From contig DEMD01000003.1 in NCBI GenBank assembly GCA_002354735.1, positions 561,511 through 625,510 of the forward strand: a DNA stretch of 64,000 nt, written 5' to 3'. The notes beneath the pieces are model-generated. The model saw only the letters and a program-made list of their open reading frames with translations, did not search any database and had not been told where the DNA came from. Of this stretch, positions 54,051-63,107 are shown piece by piece (position 1 is the stretch's first letter; every line of letters starts with the position of its first letter). The position numbers and the translations under genes are program-made. The DNA comes from Gammaproteobacteria bacterium UBA2679 (GTDB taxonomy: Bacteria > Pseudomonadota > Gammaproteobacteria > Pseudomonadales > Oleiphilaceae).

Positions 54051-57000
54051 CGTCGTGCTCCAGCAACTCGCTCTGCTCTTGCGAGAACCAGCCGCCAAAT
54101 TCGCTTTCACTGGCAAAGCCCTCCGCCCCACCCCAGAACACGAGTGTCCGTTTCTTGTCGTAGGGCCGTGCGGTGCGCATCTGTCCGATCTCGAAGTGAC
54201 GACCGATCTGGTAAATGAGCTCTGGACTGGCACTATGGGTCGCCGCCGCGAAGAGATTGAATCCTTGTCGCTTCAGCCGTTCAAGCAAGGCCGGCACCTG
54301 GCTGACATCCACGCTGGCCAGCTCGTCGAGCACCATCGGGAATTCCAGACGGATCCCAGGATATAGCACCCGTCGCAGCAGGCGCTGAACAAGCTCGAGA
54401 TTGATCAGGGCCGTCGTCGATGTCGATTGTCCCTTGCGATCCAGTGTGGACTGATTCTCCTTACGGGTTCGATAGGAAATGCCTGTTATGACGCGATCCA
54501 TTGTGAGGCGATAACCATGATGCCGAGCCGGACTGACACCAGTGGCATTCGAATCGAAAAACTCAGCAACAAAGACTTTCAGGCGCTCATAGAAGGCATC
54601 AGAGAGCAACTCGGCAGAAAAGGGATCGATCGCGGCGGACTCTTCCACGAGATTGCGAAACTTTGGGTGACAGTGAATGTCGACGCGGACCTCAGCAAGG
54701 TCGTTGATCGTGACGTCTTCGAGCTCCTTGTTGAGGCTGCGTTCGAAGCGCCTGATATGCTCGTCATTGGCCTTGAGCGCCTGTCTGTAAGACGCAACGG
54801 TTTCATTGTGTCCCTGTATCTGTTTTCGCAGCAGTTCACGGCGAGCCGGTAATTCGGAGAAAATGGTCTCCAGCGCCTGATAGGCTTCCCTGATCGTCGC
54901 TGAAGAGGGGCTTTCGTGGGTCCGCTGGCCATCACCATGATCGATGATACCCACCATGGCAAACTCACGGATATGTGACAGCACCGTCATCCGTAGTTGC
55001 TCGAAGTCTTCCAGTTGCAGGCGTATCTGGGAAAGCTGTTCCGCCTTGATTGATTCTGTTGGTAGAGGCGCCTCAGTTGTCGCATGTTCAAGGTGGCGTA
55101 TCCTCGACTGAAGATTCCTCACCTCCTGCTCCAAGGCGAATAATCCGCTCTGTTGCGAATCAATAGTCGCCACAGCCGCACGATCAGCGGCGACACGAGA
55201 CTGACAGCTTTGCAGTTCAGCCTGCTGGGTCTTCAGCGCCTCTTCCTGCTCTGCCTGCAACTCACGATTCTGTTCGATCGCAGTGGCGATATCGGCCAGT
55301 CTCAATTCAGCACCGGCAAGCCGTTGAAGCAGAACCAGATCCTTCTGGGTAGAGGTCAGTTCCTTTTTCAGCTTGTCTATTTTCTGAGGTCGTTCATCTG
55401 GACCCGAGCCGGTAACATCGAGGTCCGCTAGCTGATCCTGTAGATTGGCCTGCTCTATGGATAGCGACTTGCGCTGTGCCTGAAGATTCTCTGTTTCCTG
55501 CGGAGTATCGTTGAAGCTGATATCGAACCAGTCGAACACGCCGGTGAGGCCATCGGCCGTCTGGCGTTTGAAAAGACTCGCAAAACCATTTATCTGCGCA
55601 AGTTGTTCCGGCTCCAGGGGTCGGCCAGGGCTCGCTTGCAGCAAGCGCGGCTCAACCGCACGAAGTGGCGCCGCTACTGAGGCCTCGAGCTGCCGTCCAA
55701 GCTGGAACTCAGCGCCTGCTATCCGCAGATCAAGCGTTTCCATCTGTTTCTGCACAGTCTGGATCTTCTGCGACAGCCTGAGACGCTGCTGTTCCGCCTG
55801 GGCTTCGTTCTGCAGCGCGTTCAGTTGCTGCTCGAGCGCGTTCCGCTCATCCTTGAGCATATCTTCAACCTGATCTGGCCGCATACCAGAGTAGCGCGAC
55901 AGCAGGACCTCGCCATCACGCTGGTCGCTATCTGCCCGCTTCTGCATTTTCTCGTTCTCGCGGAGTGCCCCACTAGACTCCTGAACAGCACGCTCCAGTT
56001 CCGCGACTTTCTGACGGAGCGATTTCAACTCGGATTCCCGCGCACCCAGCGTGTCTGCCAGGGCCGCACGCTGAGCCTTCGTCGAGACCAGCACAGCACT
56101 CAGGCCATCTCGAAATGCCGCAAATTCATGTTGAGTCTGAGCCAGCTCTCGATATCGATGATAGGCCGTGTATAAACGATCATAGCGGGACTGCTCCCTT
56201 TCGACCGTAGTCAGCCCCTCATCCTGCGCTTTCAGATCTTCGTGCCGCCGCAGGAACTGGTCGATATCAAAATCCAGTGCATCGGCGGAAAACTTCTTGT
56301 CCGCTTCGACGATACTTGCCACGGCAGCAGCCATGGCCTTGTCGTTGGCACTCATTTCGAACAGCAGCAGAATGAGGGTGCGTAGTGATTCCACCCGGCG
56401 ATCATCGATATCGCTCAATGGCAGCACGCAGTACCGCATCGCCTCCTGCGACATCATTTCGCTGGCATACAGCATGCTGCGAAGTCTCGCGGTGTCGCTG
56501 GTAAACACACTGTCGCGCGAGTATTTTTTCGCAGCCTCCGTGAGTGTACGCAGAGAAAGATTCGGCACTGCACGCCCTATGCCGTCATCGTCACCAGTCG
56601 TGTCCCAGAACAGTGGCCTTAGCTCACTGTAAGGCGCCGGAACAAATATTCGTCCGTAGCCGAGCTCACGTGTCTGCGACTGGCTGCGATGCAGAATCTG
56701 ACAATGTGTGCCCACGGGATTGCGGACTTCCATGATAAGGAAGCTGTGCATTCCCGGGAAATAATGTTGAAAGCTTTCTTCCTTGCTGTAGTAGCTGCCA
56801 GCGCTGGCATTGCGGAAAGCGAACTTTAGACGGCTGTTACGGAAGTTATTCTCGGGCAGGAGAAACAGGCGCAGCGAATTGAGCAGACTGGATTTACCCA
56901 GGTTGCCGCTGCCCAGCAGCAATGCATGCTGATCGACGGGAATTTCTATATAACAGAACCCCGCGGAGTCGACCAACACGAGTCGTCTAATCTCGAAGCT

Positions 57001-57051
57001 AAAAGGCTGCGAGCGCGCCGGGTGTGGGCTGTCGGGGTGCTGATCTGACAT
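54043..57051 (-). CDS. mksB: Condensin SMC-like ATPase MksB
   Basis: A 1002-residue MukB-like SMC protein. Walker A is GSGNLGKSS (47-55). Two long coiled coils (about 300-470 and 550-720) flank a hinge region (FASLFKRQTADGLTGVFDWFD). The ABC signature is GQSTSTTALINLELVQRLL near residue 895, and Walker B is FPMVLDELASVD. MksBEF condensins fold bacterial chromosomes; related Wadjet systems add a nuclease (MksG/JetD) and act against plasmids. No mksG is adjacent here, so a chromosome role is favoured. ATG 57051 begins the first gene of the string. Confidence 0.87.
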   Translation of the reverse strand: MSDQHPDSPHPARSQPFSFEIRRLVLVDSAGFCYIEIPVDQHALLLGSGNLGKSSLLNSLRLFLLPENNFRNSRLKFAFRNASAGSYYSKEESFQHYFPGMHSFLIMEVRNPVGTHCQILHRSQSQTRELGYGRIFVPAPYSELRPLFWDTTGDDDGIGRAVPNLSLRTLTEAAKKYSRDSVFTSDTARLRSMLYASEMMSQEAMRYCVLPLSDIDDRRVESLRTLILLLFEMSANDKAMAAAVASIVEADKKFSADALDFDIDQFLRRHEDLKAQDEGLTTVEREQSRYDRLYTAYHRYRELAQTQHEFAAFRDGLSAVLVSTKAQRAALADTLGARESELKSLRQKVAELERAVQESSGALRENEKMQKRADSDQRDGEVLLSRYSGMRPDQVEDMLKDERNALEQQLNALQNEAQAEQQRLRLSQKIQTVQKQMETLDLRIAGAEFQLGRQLEASVAAPLRAVEPRLLQASPGRPLEPEQLAQINGFASLFKRQTADGLTGVFDWFDISFNDTPQETENLQAQRKSLSIEQANLQDQLADLDVTGSGPDERPQKIDKLKKELTSTQKDLVLLQRLAGAELRLADIATAIEQNRELQAEQEEALKTQQAELQSCQSRVAADRAAVATIDSQQSGLFALEQEVRNLQSRIRHLEHATTEAPLPTESIKAEQLSQIRLQLEDFEQLRMTVLSHIREFAMVGIIDHGDGQRTHESPSSATIREAYQALETIFSELPARRELLRKQIQGHNETVASYRQALKANDEHIRRFERSLNKELEDVTINDLAEVRVDIHCHPKFRNLVEESAAIDPFSAELLSDAFYERLKVFVAEFFDSNATGVSPARHHGYRLTMDRVITGISYRTRKENQSTLDRKGQSTSTTALINLELVQRLLRRVLYPGIRLEFPMVLDELASVDVSQVPALLERLKRQGFNLFAAATHSASPELIYQIGRHFEIGQMRTARPYDKKRTLVFWGGAEGFASESEFGGWFSQEQSELLEHDGG

Positions 57052-57192
57052 ATCTGTCCGTTCTCTAGGGTTGTTCGATTGGTAGCGGATGCGCCAGGAG
57101 GCATGATACACCAGCAGAAAAGCGGCTTCAGTCGGCGTCTGATGCGAGTTACCCTGCAAGGCAGCAGATACACGACTATGCGGCGTCACCGG

Positions 57193-57204
57193 CCGGATAT
57201 CCGG
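57193..57204. promoter_or_regulatory. Perfect 12-base palindrome CCGGATATCCGG
   Basis: It lies 6 bases past the recD stop, in the 159-base gap before mksB. No loop is possible, so a protein-binding site is more likely than a terminator. No regulator is known for it here. Confidence 0.3.
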
Positions 57205-57210
57205 AAAGCG

Positions 57211-59403
57211 TCATCTGGAGAGTCCTAGCAGTTCGCCGAGCCCGGAAGAGCGCACGACACGGTGTCTGGCGGCGTCTATGAAAATCTGCTCATCGGGCAC
57301 CAGCACACTGAACCAGTTTCTGGCTCTGGTAATGCCCGTGTAGATCAGCTCACGTGTCAGGACAGGACTTGGCCTGTCAGGCAGGACGAGACAGGTGTGG
57401 CCGAATTCCGAGCCCTGCGATTTGTGCACGGTCATCGCAAACACGGTCTCGACTGACTGCAGTCGGCTAGGCGAAACCCATCGAATGCCACCTGAGCCGT
57501 CGCTCAGAGGAAAGGCGACACGCAAAATTCTGCCTGTCGCGCGCGCTTCACTCGAGCCCGCAATGCCAGCCGGCACGCTCAGCGTGATACCCACGTCGCC
57601 GTTCATCAGTTTGAGTCCGTAGTCGTTTCGGGTAACAAGGACCGGGCGTCCAGCGTACCAATTACCCGAGCGCTGGATAAGGTTTCTGGCACGCAGCGCT
57701 TCAGCGATAGTGTCATTAAGCCCAGACACACCATAGGGTCCGGCACGCAATGCGCAAAGCACCTGGAAACGCGAAAAGGCCTCGAGAACCCGTTTTGCCC
57801 ACTCATCAAAAACGGATAGGGGCGCATCGTCGGCAGGTTTCGAGTTGCGCATGGTTTCCAGGTAGTGGTGGTAACCCACTGGGCCGTTCTCAGACCAGAT
57901 ATCGGCAAGCGAGGCGGCGACCGGAAAGCTCGCGGGACTGCCGCTCAGAGCATGGTCTGCGATAACGGCCATAGAAGCGGCTACCGAACCCCTTAGCCTG
58001 AGCCAGGCGACGTCGGTATACCGTCCGAGCTGGAATGGTTGCAAGGCTGCGCTGTCCAGCGTCCCGGCATTGATCAACTCAGCCAGCGCCTTGATGCCGC
58101 TGTCATCTCCGAAGCGCCAGGTTCTTCTCAACATGGCAATACCCTGGTCAATGCTCTTGTCGCCGGCGAACTGTGTATCAGCGACTATAAAATCCTTCGT
58201 GATGGCCTGCTTTGCGACCTTCAGCAACCATTGCGAGGTCGCCGGTGTGTAGGCGCCTTCATTCGCGCGCTGACAGAGCTCGCCCAGCACCGCGCCAGCA
58301 TCGACTGACGATAGCTGGTCCTTGTCGCCAAGCAGTATGAGACGGGCCTGGGGTGGCAGCGCCTGGAAAACAGCAGCCATCATTTCGACATCCACCATCG
58401 AAGCTTCATCGATGACCAATACATCAATTGGCAAAAGATTGTTCGCGTGATGGCGGAATTTTCTGGTGCCAGGACGAGTTCCCAGTAGACGATGCAGCGT
58501 TGTAACCACCTTTGGAATGCTGGCCTTCAGCTGATCGCTATCGGCCAGACCGGCAAGCGAAAGCGCTTCCACGGAGCCAGAAATCGATTCACTGAGCCTG
58601 GCAGCCGCCTTCCCCGTAGGCGCTGCCAATCTAATGCGCAGCGGTCGTCTATGACTGACTTCAGCATCCTGCATCGCGACCGCCTGAAGCACCACCAACA
58701 GGCGCAGTACAGTAGTTGTCTTTCCGGTGCCAGGACCGCCAGTAATAATGCTGAACTGACTGCGGGCAGCTAACGCACAGGCGATTTTCTGCCAATCCTC
58801 GACCCCAGGCTCCAGGGTGCCGTCGCTTGCGAACATCACGTCAAGGATTTGTGAGAGCTGACTGGCTGCCTCAGAGTCTGGCGAGCTGCAGGCGACCGCA
58901 GCTTCAAGTCTCGACTGGATACCGGTGGCAATGATCTGCTCATAAGTCCACAGGCGCCTCAGGTAAAGGCGGGGGCCCATACGGACGAGGGGCGTCGGGG
59001 CAGCCGGGTGCTCAGCGACAGAAATGCAGCTCACCGTAGACGGCTCATCGAGCGCCGACTCCCAATCTTCAAGGGTCACTGAGCTCAGTAAGACAGAAGG
59101 GCGAATGGTGGCGCCTATACCGGTTTTCGGAATGGCGTTTTCCGGCGGTAAAACCAGTATGGCGTCGGGGTCGTGTGAAGCCAGTTGTCCAATATGCAGA
59201 CAGACATGACCCCGCCCGACCTGATGAGAGGTCAATGCCGCTGCGAGTAGCAGGAGCGGCGACAGCGCTTCTTCACGTTCGGCGGCCTGCCTGGCGAGGA
59301 ATCGGGCGAAGGCCACGTCCAGCGCGCGCAGCCAATCCGCGGCCAGCCAGCTGTCGAGGAGGGCCAGCATGGCCTCTGTGGAACGCAGGGAGTCTTTGGT
59401 CAT
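57211..59403 (-). CDS. recD: Exodeoxyribonuclease V alpha subunit RecD
   Basis: 5'-3' helicase of RecBCD, 730 residues. It carries ITGGPGTGKTTTV (Walker A), VLVIDEASMVDVEMM (Walker B), LILLGDKDQLSSV, and AMTVHKSQGSEFG with IYTGITRARNWF, the typical RecD helicase motifs in order. An N-terminal domain (about 1-180) precedes them. It overlaps recB by ATGA. RecBCD unwinds and degrades double-strand DNA ends and loads RecA at Chi. Confidence 0.95.
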   Translation of the reverse strand: MTKDSLRSTEAMLALLDSWLAADWLRALDVAFARFLARQAAEREEALSPLLLLAAALTSHQVGRGHVCLHIGQLASHDPDAILVLPPENAIPKTGIGATIRPSVLLSSVTLEDWESALDEPSTVSCISVAEHPAAPTPLVRMGPRLYLRRLWTYEQIIATGIQSRLEAAVACSSPDSEAASQLSQILDVMFASDGTLEPGVEDWQKIACALAARSQFSIITGGPGTGKTTTVLRLLVVLQAVAMQDAEVSHRRPLRIRLAAPTGKAAARLSESISGSVEALSLAGLADSDQLKASIPKVVTTLHRLLGTRPGTRKFRHHANNLLPIDVLVIDEASMVDVEMMAAVFQALPPQARLILLGDKDQLSSVDAGAVLGELCQRANEGAYTPATSQWLLKVAKQAITKDFIVADTQFAGDKSIDQGIAMLRRTWRFGDDSGIKALAELINAGTLDSAALQPFQLGRYTDVAWLRLRGSVAASMAVIADHALSGSPASFPVAASLADIWSENGPVGYHHYLETMRNSKPADDAPLSVFDEWAKRVLEAFSRFQVLCALRAGPYGVSGLNDTIAEALRARNLIQRSGNWYAGRPVLVTRNDYGLKLMNGDVGITLSVPAGIAGSSEARATGRILRVAFPLSDGSGGIRWVSPSRLQSVETVFAMTVHKSQGSEFGHTCLVLPDRPSPVLTRELIYTGITRARNWFSVLVPDEQIFIDAARHRVVRSSGLGELLGLSR

Positions 59404-62400
59404 TCTGCGTCCGCCTCACCGCAGAATAGCGAATCGAGCGCTTCTATCATTGCCAAAGGTGGCTTTTCAGTGAAAATGCCATGATTGGCAGCCTCATGAC
59501 CGCGCAGAAAGAAATAGATAGCGCCGCCGACATCGCGCTCATAGTCATACGCGCGCAAGCGAGCTCGTAACAGGCGATGCAGGGCCAGCAGGTACAGCGA
59601 AAACTGAAGATCGTAGCGCTTTCCCAGAATCGCCTGATGCATGGCCTCCTGTGTGTAGGCAGTATCGTCCGCGCCCAGATGATTCGACTTGTAATCGAGC
59701 ACATAATAACGTCCCTCGTGTTCGAACACGAGATCGATAAAACCCTTCAGCATGCCATTCAAGGTCATAGCTGCGAGCGCAGGTCTGTCTGCGCCACCGA
59801 AGGTATAGCGATTGAGCAGCCTATCGAGCGCGTGGGTATCCACGGCCCTCGTTTCGAACCAGAACTCAAGCTCGACCTGATAGCTCCGAACTGAAGAAAG
59901 CGTGAATCCCTTCTGTGCTGAGCCATCCACCGGGACCTGAAGCAGCGCTAGCAACCAATGCTCGAGTGGGTCGATCCAGTGCTTCCAGCCACGCGAAAAA
60001 CAGCGCCGCCGCAACATGTCACGTAGCTCGTCAGTCGCTTTACCAGAGGCCACCACGGAAAAGCCCTGCTCCGCCACCCACTCGAGCAATCCATGCAGAA
60101 ACACGCCAGCGACGGCTCCACGCGGAAAGTCGTGTTGTATTGCGTGACCCTGAAATGCTACGGACGAAACGAACTCATCGTCTGTTGCCAGCTCGTCACC
60201 TGCAGTTGCCTCCTGGGATGAGTCCGGCGTTGGCAGTCTGGACGCAATAGCCGAGTAGCTAGCAATCCACCAGTTTTCCCGCGCTACCCGCCCGGGCGTC
60301 AATGCGGGCCCCAGTTGCTCCAGCCTGGTCTCGGCAATACATACGGCATCAGGCTCCGGCACTGGCTCAACTACGATGGCCCCTTCTGACGCCCCGGCGC
60401 CAGCAGCCAGGCGCTGCAGTGCCTCATTGAGAGTGCCATCGGAAGGGCGTGAACCAGTAAGATAGCCCAGTCCGCTACGGTCCCAGTCCCGGGTGTCGGC
60501 AACTCCGACCCACGTTCGATAACGAGCACGTGTTAACGCGACGTAGAGCTTGCGAATATCTTCGGCAAGGCGCTCGTCGTCCGCCTGCCCGAGCGGCACG
60601 TCATCTTTGCCGTGTCCGGTGTGCAGCCGACCTTCCTCATCGTGCCATTTGATGAGGCTGTCTTTTTTCTGCACAGCCCTGAAGTTGATTGCAAAGGGAA
60701 GAAATACCAACGGATACTCAAGCCCCTTGGACTTATGCACCGTCACAACCTGTACGACCTCTGCATCACTCTCAAGCCGAACCTGCAACAGTTCATTGCC
60801 CCCTGGTCTGCTCTCCAGCATGTTGACGTAATGCCGGATGAGCCCATGTCGGCCTTCGATATGAGCGCTTGCCTGTTGCAGGACCTCTGCGATGTGCAGC
60901 AGATCCGTGAGCTGGCGTTCTCCATCGGCTCCACCAATCAGGCGTGCTGGAATACCAAACTCAATAAGCAATGCGCGAAGCATGGGCAGGACACCTTGCG
61001 ACTGCCACACCTCCCCAAGTTTGGAGAAGCGCTCTATTTCTGCTTCCATCAATAGTTCGTTTTCGCTCAAGGCGGCCAGATACGCGTCTTCAATACCCAT
61101 CGATGGCGTAGCCAGCGCTGCTCGAAGCAGGTTTAACTGCAGCGGGTCGGCGCAGGCATTCAGCCAGTAACGGATTTCCCGGGCCTGAGGCGTGTCGAGG
61201 ACTGATTCACGGTCTGAAAGATAGACGCTCGGGACGCCTCGTTTGCGTAAGGCCTGTCTGACTGCAGCTGCCTCCGTACCCTTGTTGACGAGCACCGCAA
61301 TGTCACCCGCTCTGAGCTGTGAGAATCGATCGCCCGTAGAGAAGCCGGTTTGCCCGGCCTCCGCCTGATTCAATAGTTGTACAATATGGGTCGCACAGGC
61401 CTCGCTCAGGTGCTCGACATAGTCATTCTTGTTCACACCCTTGCCAGGGTTCTCTTCGGGCATGGTCCAGAAGTTGAGCGCTGCAGTCTGATTGCTAGCG
61501 TCGACCCACACCGTCTCCGGCTCACGTGCGTTGACCCTGACGAAGGGCAGCTGATTATCATCCGGCGTACCAAACATGAAGGCCGCACGTGGCAAGGCTT
61601 CATCGGCTTGGGCGAAAAGCTGATTCACCGCGTTAACCATCGCTGGTGACGAACGATAGTTGGTGTCGAGTGAATAATGGCGACCTGCAGTGGCTCTTCG
61701 TGCCTGAAGATAGGTGTAGATGTCTGCATTTCTGAATGCGTAGATTGCCTGTTTTGGGTCGCCAATCAGAAACAGGCCATTGGGAGGAGAAACATCCGTC
61801 TCTGACTCAGTCACCACCCTCTTGCCGATTTGATAAATCTGTTTGAAGATGCTGTATTGAACCGGATCGGTATCCTGGAACTCGTCGATCATGGCGACCG
61901 GAAACTGGCTACGTATGATTGCCGCGAGCGCCTGTCCACCCTGGCCGAGGAGCGCCCTGTTGAGTTGCAGCAGAATATCGTCAAAACCGAGCTCAGCACG
62001 ACGCTGTTTTTCCAGCTCCAGACGCTGTCGTACCCACTTGACAGCATGGGCCAGTGAAGAGGGCCGGCAATCAGGTAGCCAGTTCCGGCTATGTCGAATT
62101 TCTTTCAGAGCATCCCAGGCGGGGTGGGCAATTAGCGCATCGCTGCGCTGGTCCGGCTTCTTGACAGCATCTTCAAGACCGTCGGGTGTGAAGCGCTCGT
62201 AAGCGCTGTCTGTCAAAAGCAACTCACACGCCGTCTCATCTTCAAGCCACTCACGGATTTGAAGAAGCCATCTCTTGCACGTATCTGTTCGCAGCTTTCG
62301 GCCATCGAACACTTTCTCAGGCAAGGCTGCAGCAAAGCGATTCTCCAGATCGGGAAGCCACTCACGCCAAGGCGTCTTGATGGCCGCCGCTTTTTGCAGA

Positions 62401-63107
62401 CGTTCTGCGTTGATTCTGCTGATGATCTCGACGAGCGAAGCATCCGCATCATCCTGCTCTGAATCACTATCGATCCCGAGACGCGGCACAATATCGGCAA
62501 GCAAAGCGTTGGGAGTCTTCCAGTGCTCGTGAATTTCGTCAACGAGCGTGCGATCGAGTTGATAGACATGGGTACGCCAGTAATCTCGAACGGCTTCAGT
62601 CATGACGGCGGACAGGTCGGTCTGGAGCGTCTGTCTGAAAAAACTTCCGCTGGCAAAGGCATGCTCGCCCAGCATTCGGTTACACCAGGCATGAATGGTT
62701 GAAACGGCCGCCTCGTCCATCCACTCCGCAGCGCGCTGCAGTTTTCTCGCACAAGCTGCCCACTCATTGGCCGGAATGTCCTGCCGCAGACACAGCAGCA
62801 ATGGATCTTGCGTGGCACTGGGCTGACTAGCCGAGAAGCATGCCGCTGCTTCAACAAGCCGCGCCCGAATCCGGTCACGCAATTCCTTCGCTGCCGCATC
62901 GGTAAAGGTGACCACCAGAATATCCGGCGGCGTGAGCCCTGCCCCGAGCGTGCCATCCGCACGATGTCCCAGTACCAGGCGCACGTACAGAAATGCAATG
63001 GTGAACGTTTTTCCAGTGCCGGCACTGGCTTCAATGAGCCGGCTACCATGCAGCGGGAAGCGCAGTGGGTCCAGGCGCTGAATAGCTTCTGTGGCTTTGA
63101 CGCTCAT
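59400..63107 (-). CDS. recB: Exodeoxyribonuclease V beta subunit RecB
   Basis: 3'-5' helicase and nuclease subunit, 1235 residues. UvrD-like motifs: EASAGTGKTFT (27-35), DILVVTFTDAAAKELRDRIR, VAMIDEFQDTDPVQY, LIGDPKQAIYAFRNAD, TVHKSKGLEYPLVFLPF and LYVALTRAR. The C-terminal nuclease domain contains VLDYKSNHLG, with the catalytic Asp and Lys. Both ends overlap neighbours by four bases, so recC-recB-recD is one coupled operon. Length agrees with E. coli RecB. Confidence 0.96.
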   Translation of the reverse strand: MSVKATEAIQRLDPLRFPLHGSRLIEASAGTGKTFTIAFLYVRLVLGHRADGTLGAGLTPPDILVVTFTDAAAKELRDRIRARLVEAAACFSASQPSATQDPLLLCLRQDIPANEWAACARKLQRAAEWMDEAAVSTIHAWCNRMLGEHAFASGSFFRQTLQTDLSAVMTEAVRDYWRTHVYQLDRTLVDEIHEHWKTPNALLADIVPRLGIDSDSEQDDADASLVEIISRINAERLQKAAAIKTPWREWLPDLENRFAAALPEKVFDGRKLRTDTCKRWLLQIREWLEDETACELLLTDSAYERFTPDGLEDAVKKPDQRSDALIAHPAWDALKEIRHSRNWLPDCRPSSLAHAVKWVRQRLELEKQRRAELGFDDILLQLNRALLGQGGQALAAIIRSQFPVAMIDEFQDTDPVQYSIFKQIYQIGKRVVTESETDVSPPNGLFLIGDPKQAIYAFRNADIYTYLQARRATAGRHYSLDTNYRSSPAMVNAVNQLFAQADEALPRAAFMFGTPDDNQLPFVRVNAREPETVWVDASNQTAALNFWTMPEENPGKGVNKNDYVEHLSEACATHIVQLLNQAEAGQTGFSTGDRFSQLRAGDIAVLVNKGTEAAAVRQALRKRGVPSVYLSDRESVLDTPQAREIRYWLNACADPLQLNLLRAALATPSMGIEDAYLAALSENELLMEAEIERFSKLGEVWQSQGVLPMLRALLIEFGIPARLIGGADGERQLTDLLHIAEVLQQASAHIEGRHGLIRHYVNMLESRPGGNELLQVRLESDAEVVQVVTVHKSKGLEYPLVFLPFAINFRAVQKKDSLIKWHDEEGRLHTGHGKDDVPLGQADDERLAEDIRKLYVALTRARYRTWVGVADTRDWDRSGLGYLTGSRPSDGTLNEALQRLAAGAGASEGAIVVEPVPEPDAVCIAETRLEQLGPALTPGRVARENWWIASYSAIASRLPTPDSSQEATAGDELATDDEFVSSVAFQGHAIQHDFPRGAVAGVFLHGLLEWVAEQGFSVVASGKATDELRDMLRRRCFSRGWKHWIDPLEHWLLALLQVPVDGSAQKGFTLSSVRSYQVELEFWFETRAVDTHALDRLLNRYTFGGADRPALAAMTLNGMLKGFIDLVFEHEGRYYVLDYKSNHLGADDTAYTQEAMHQAILGKRYDLQFSLYLLALHRLLRARLRAYDYERDVGGAIYFFLRGHEAANHGIFTEKPPLAMIEALDSLFCGEADAE

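Noticed and set aside
52028..57051. Wadjet plasmid-defence system
   Set aside because: The SMC, kleisin and MksE subunits are present but no MksG/JetD nuclease gene is adjacent, so a condensin role is the simpler reading.
57052..57189. Extension of MksB by 46 residues
   Set aside because: The extra residues are unlike the family, while ATG 57051 has a GGA-containing site before it and leads straight into the SMC head.
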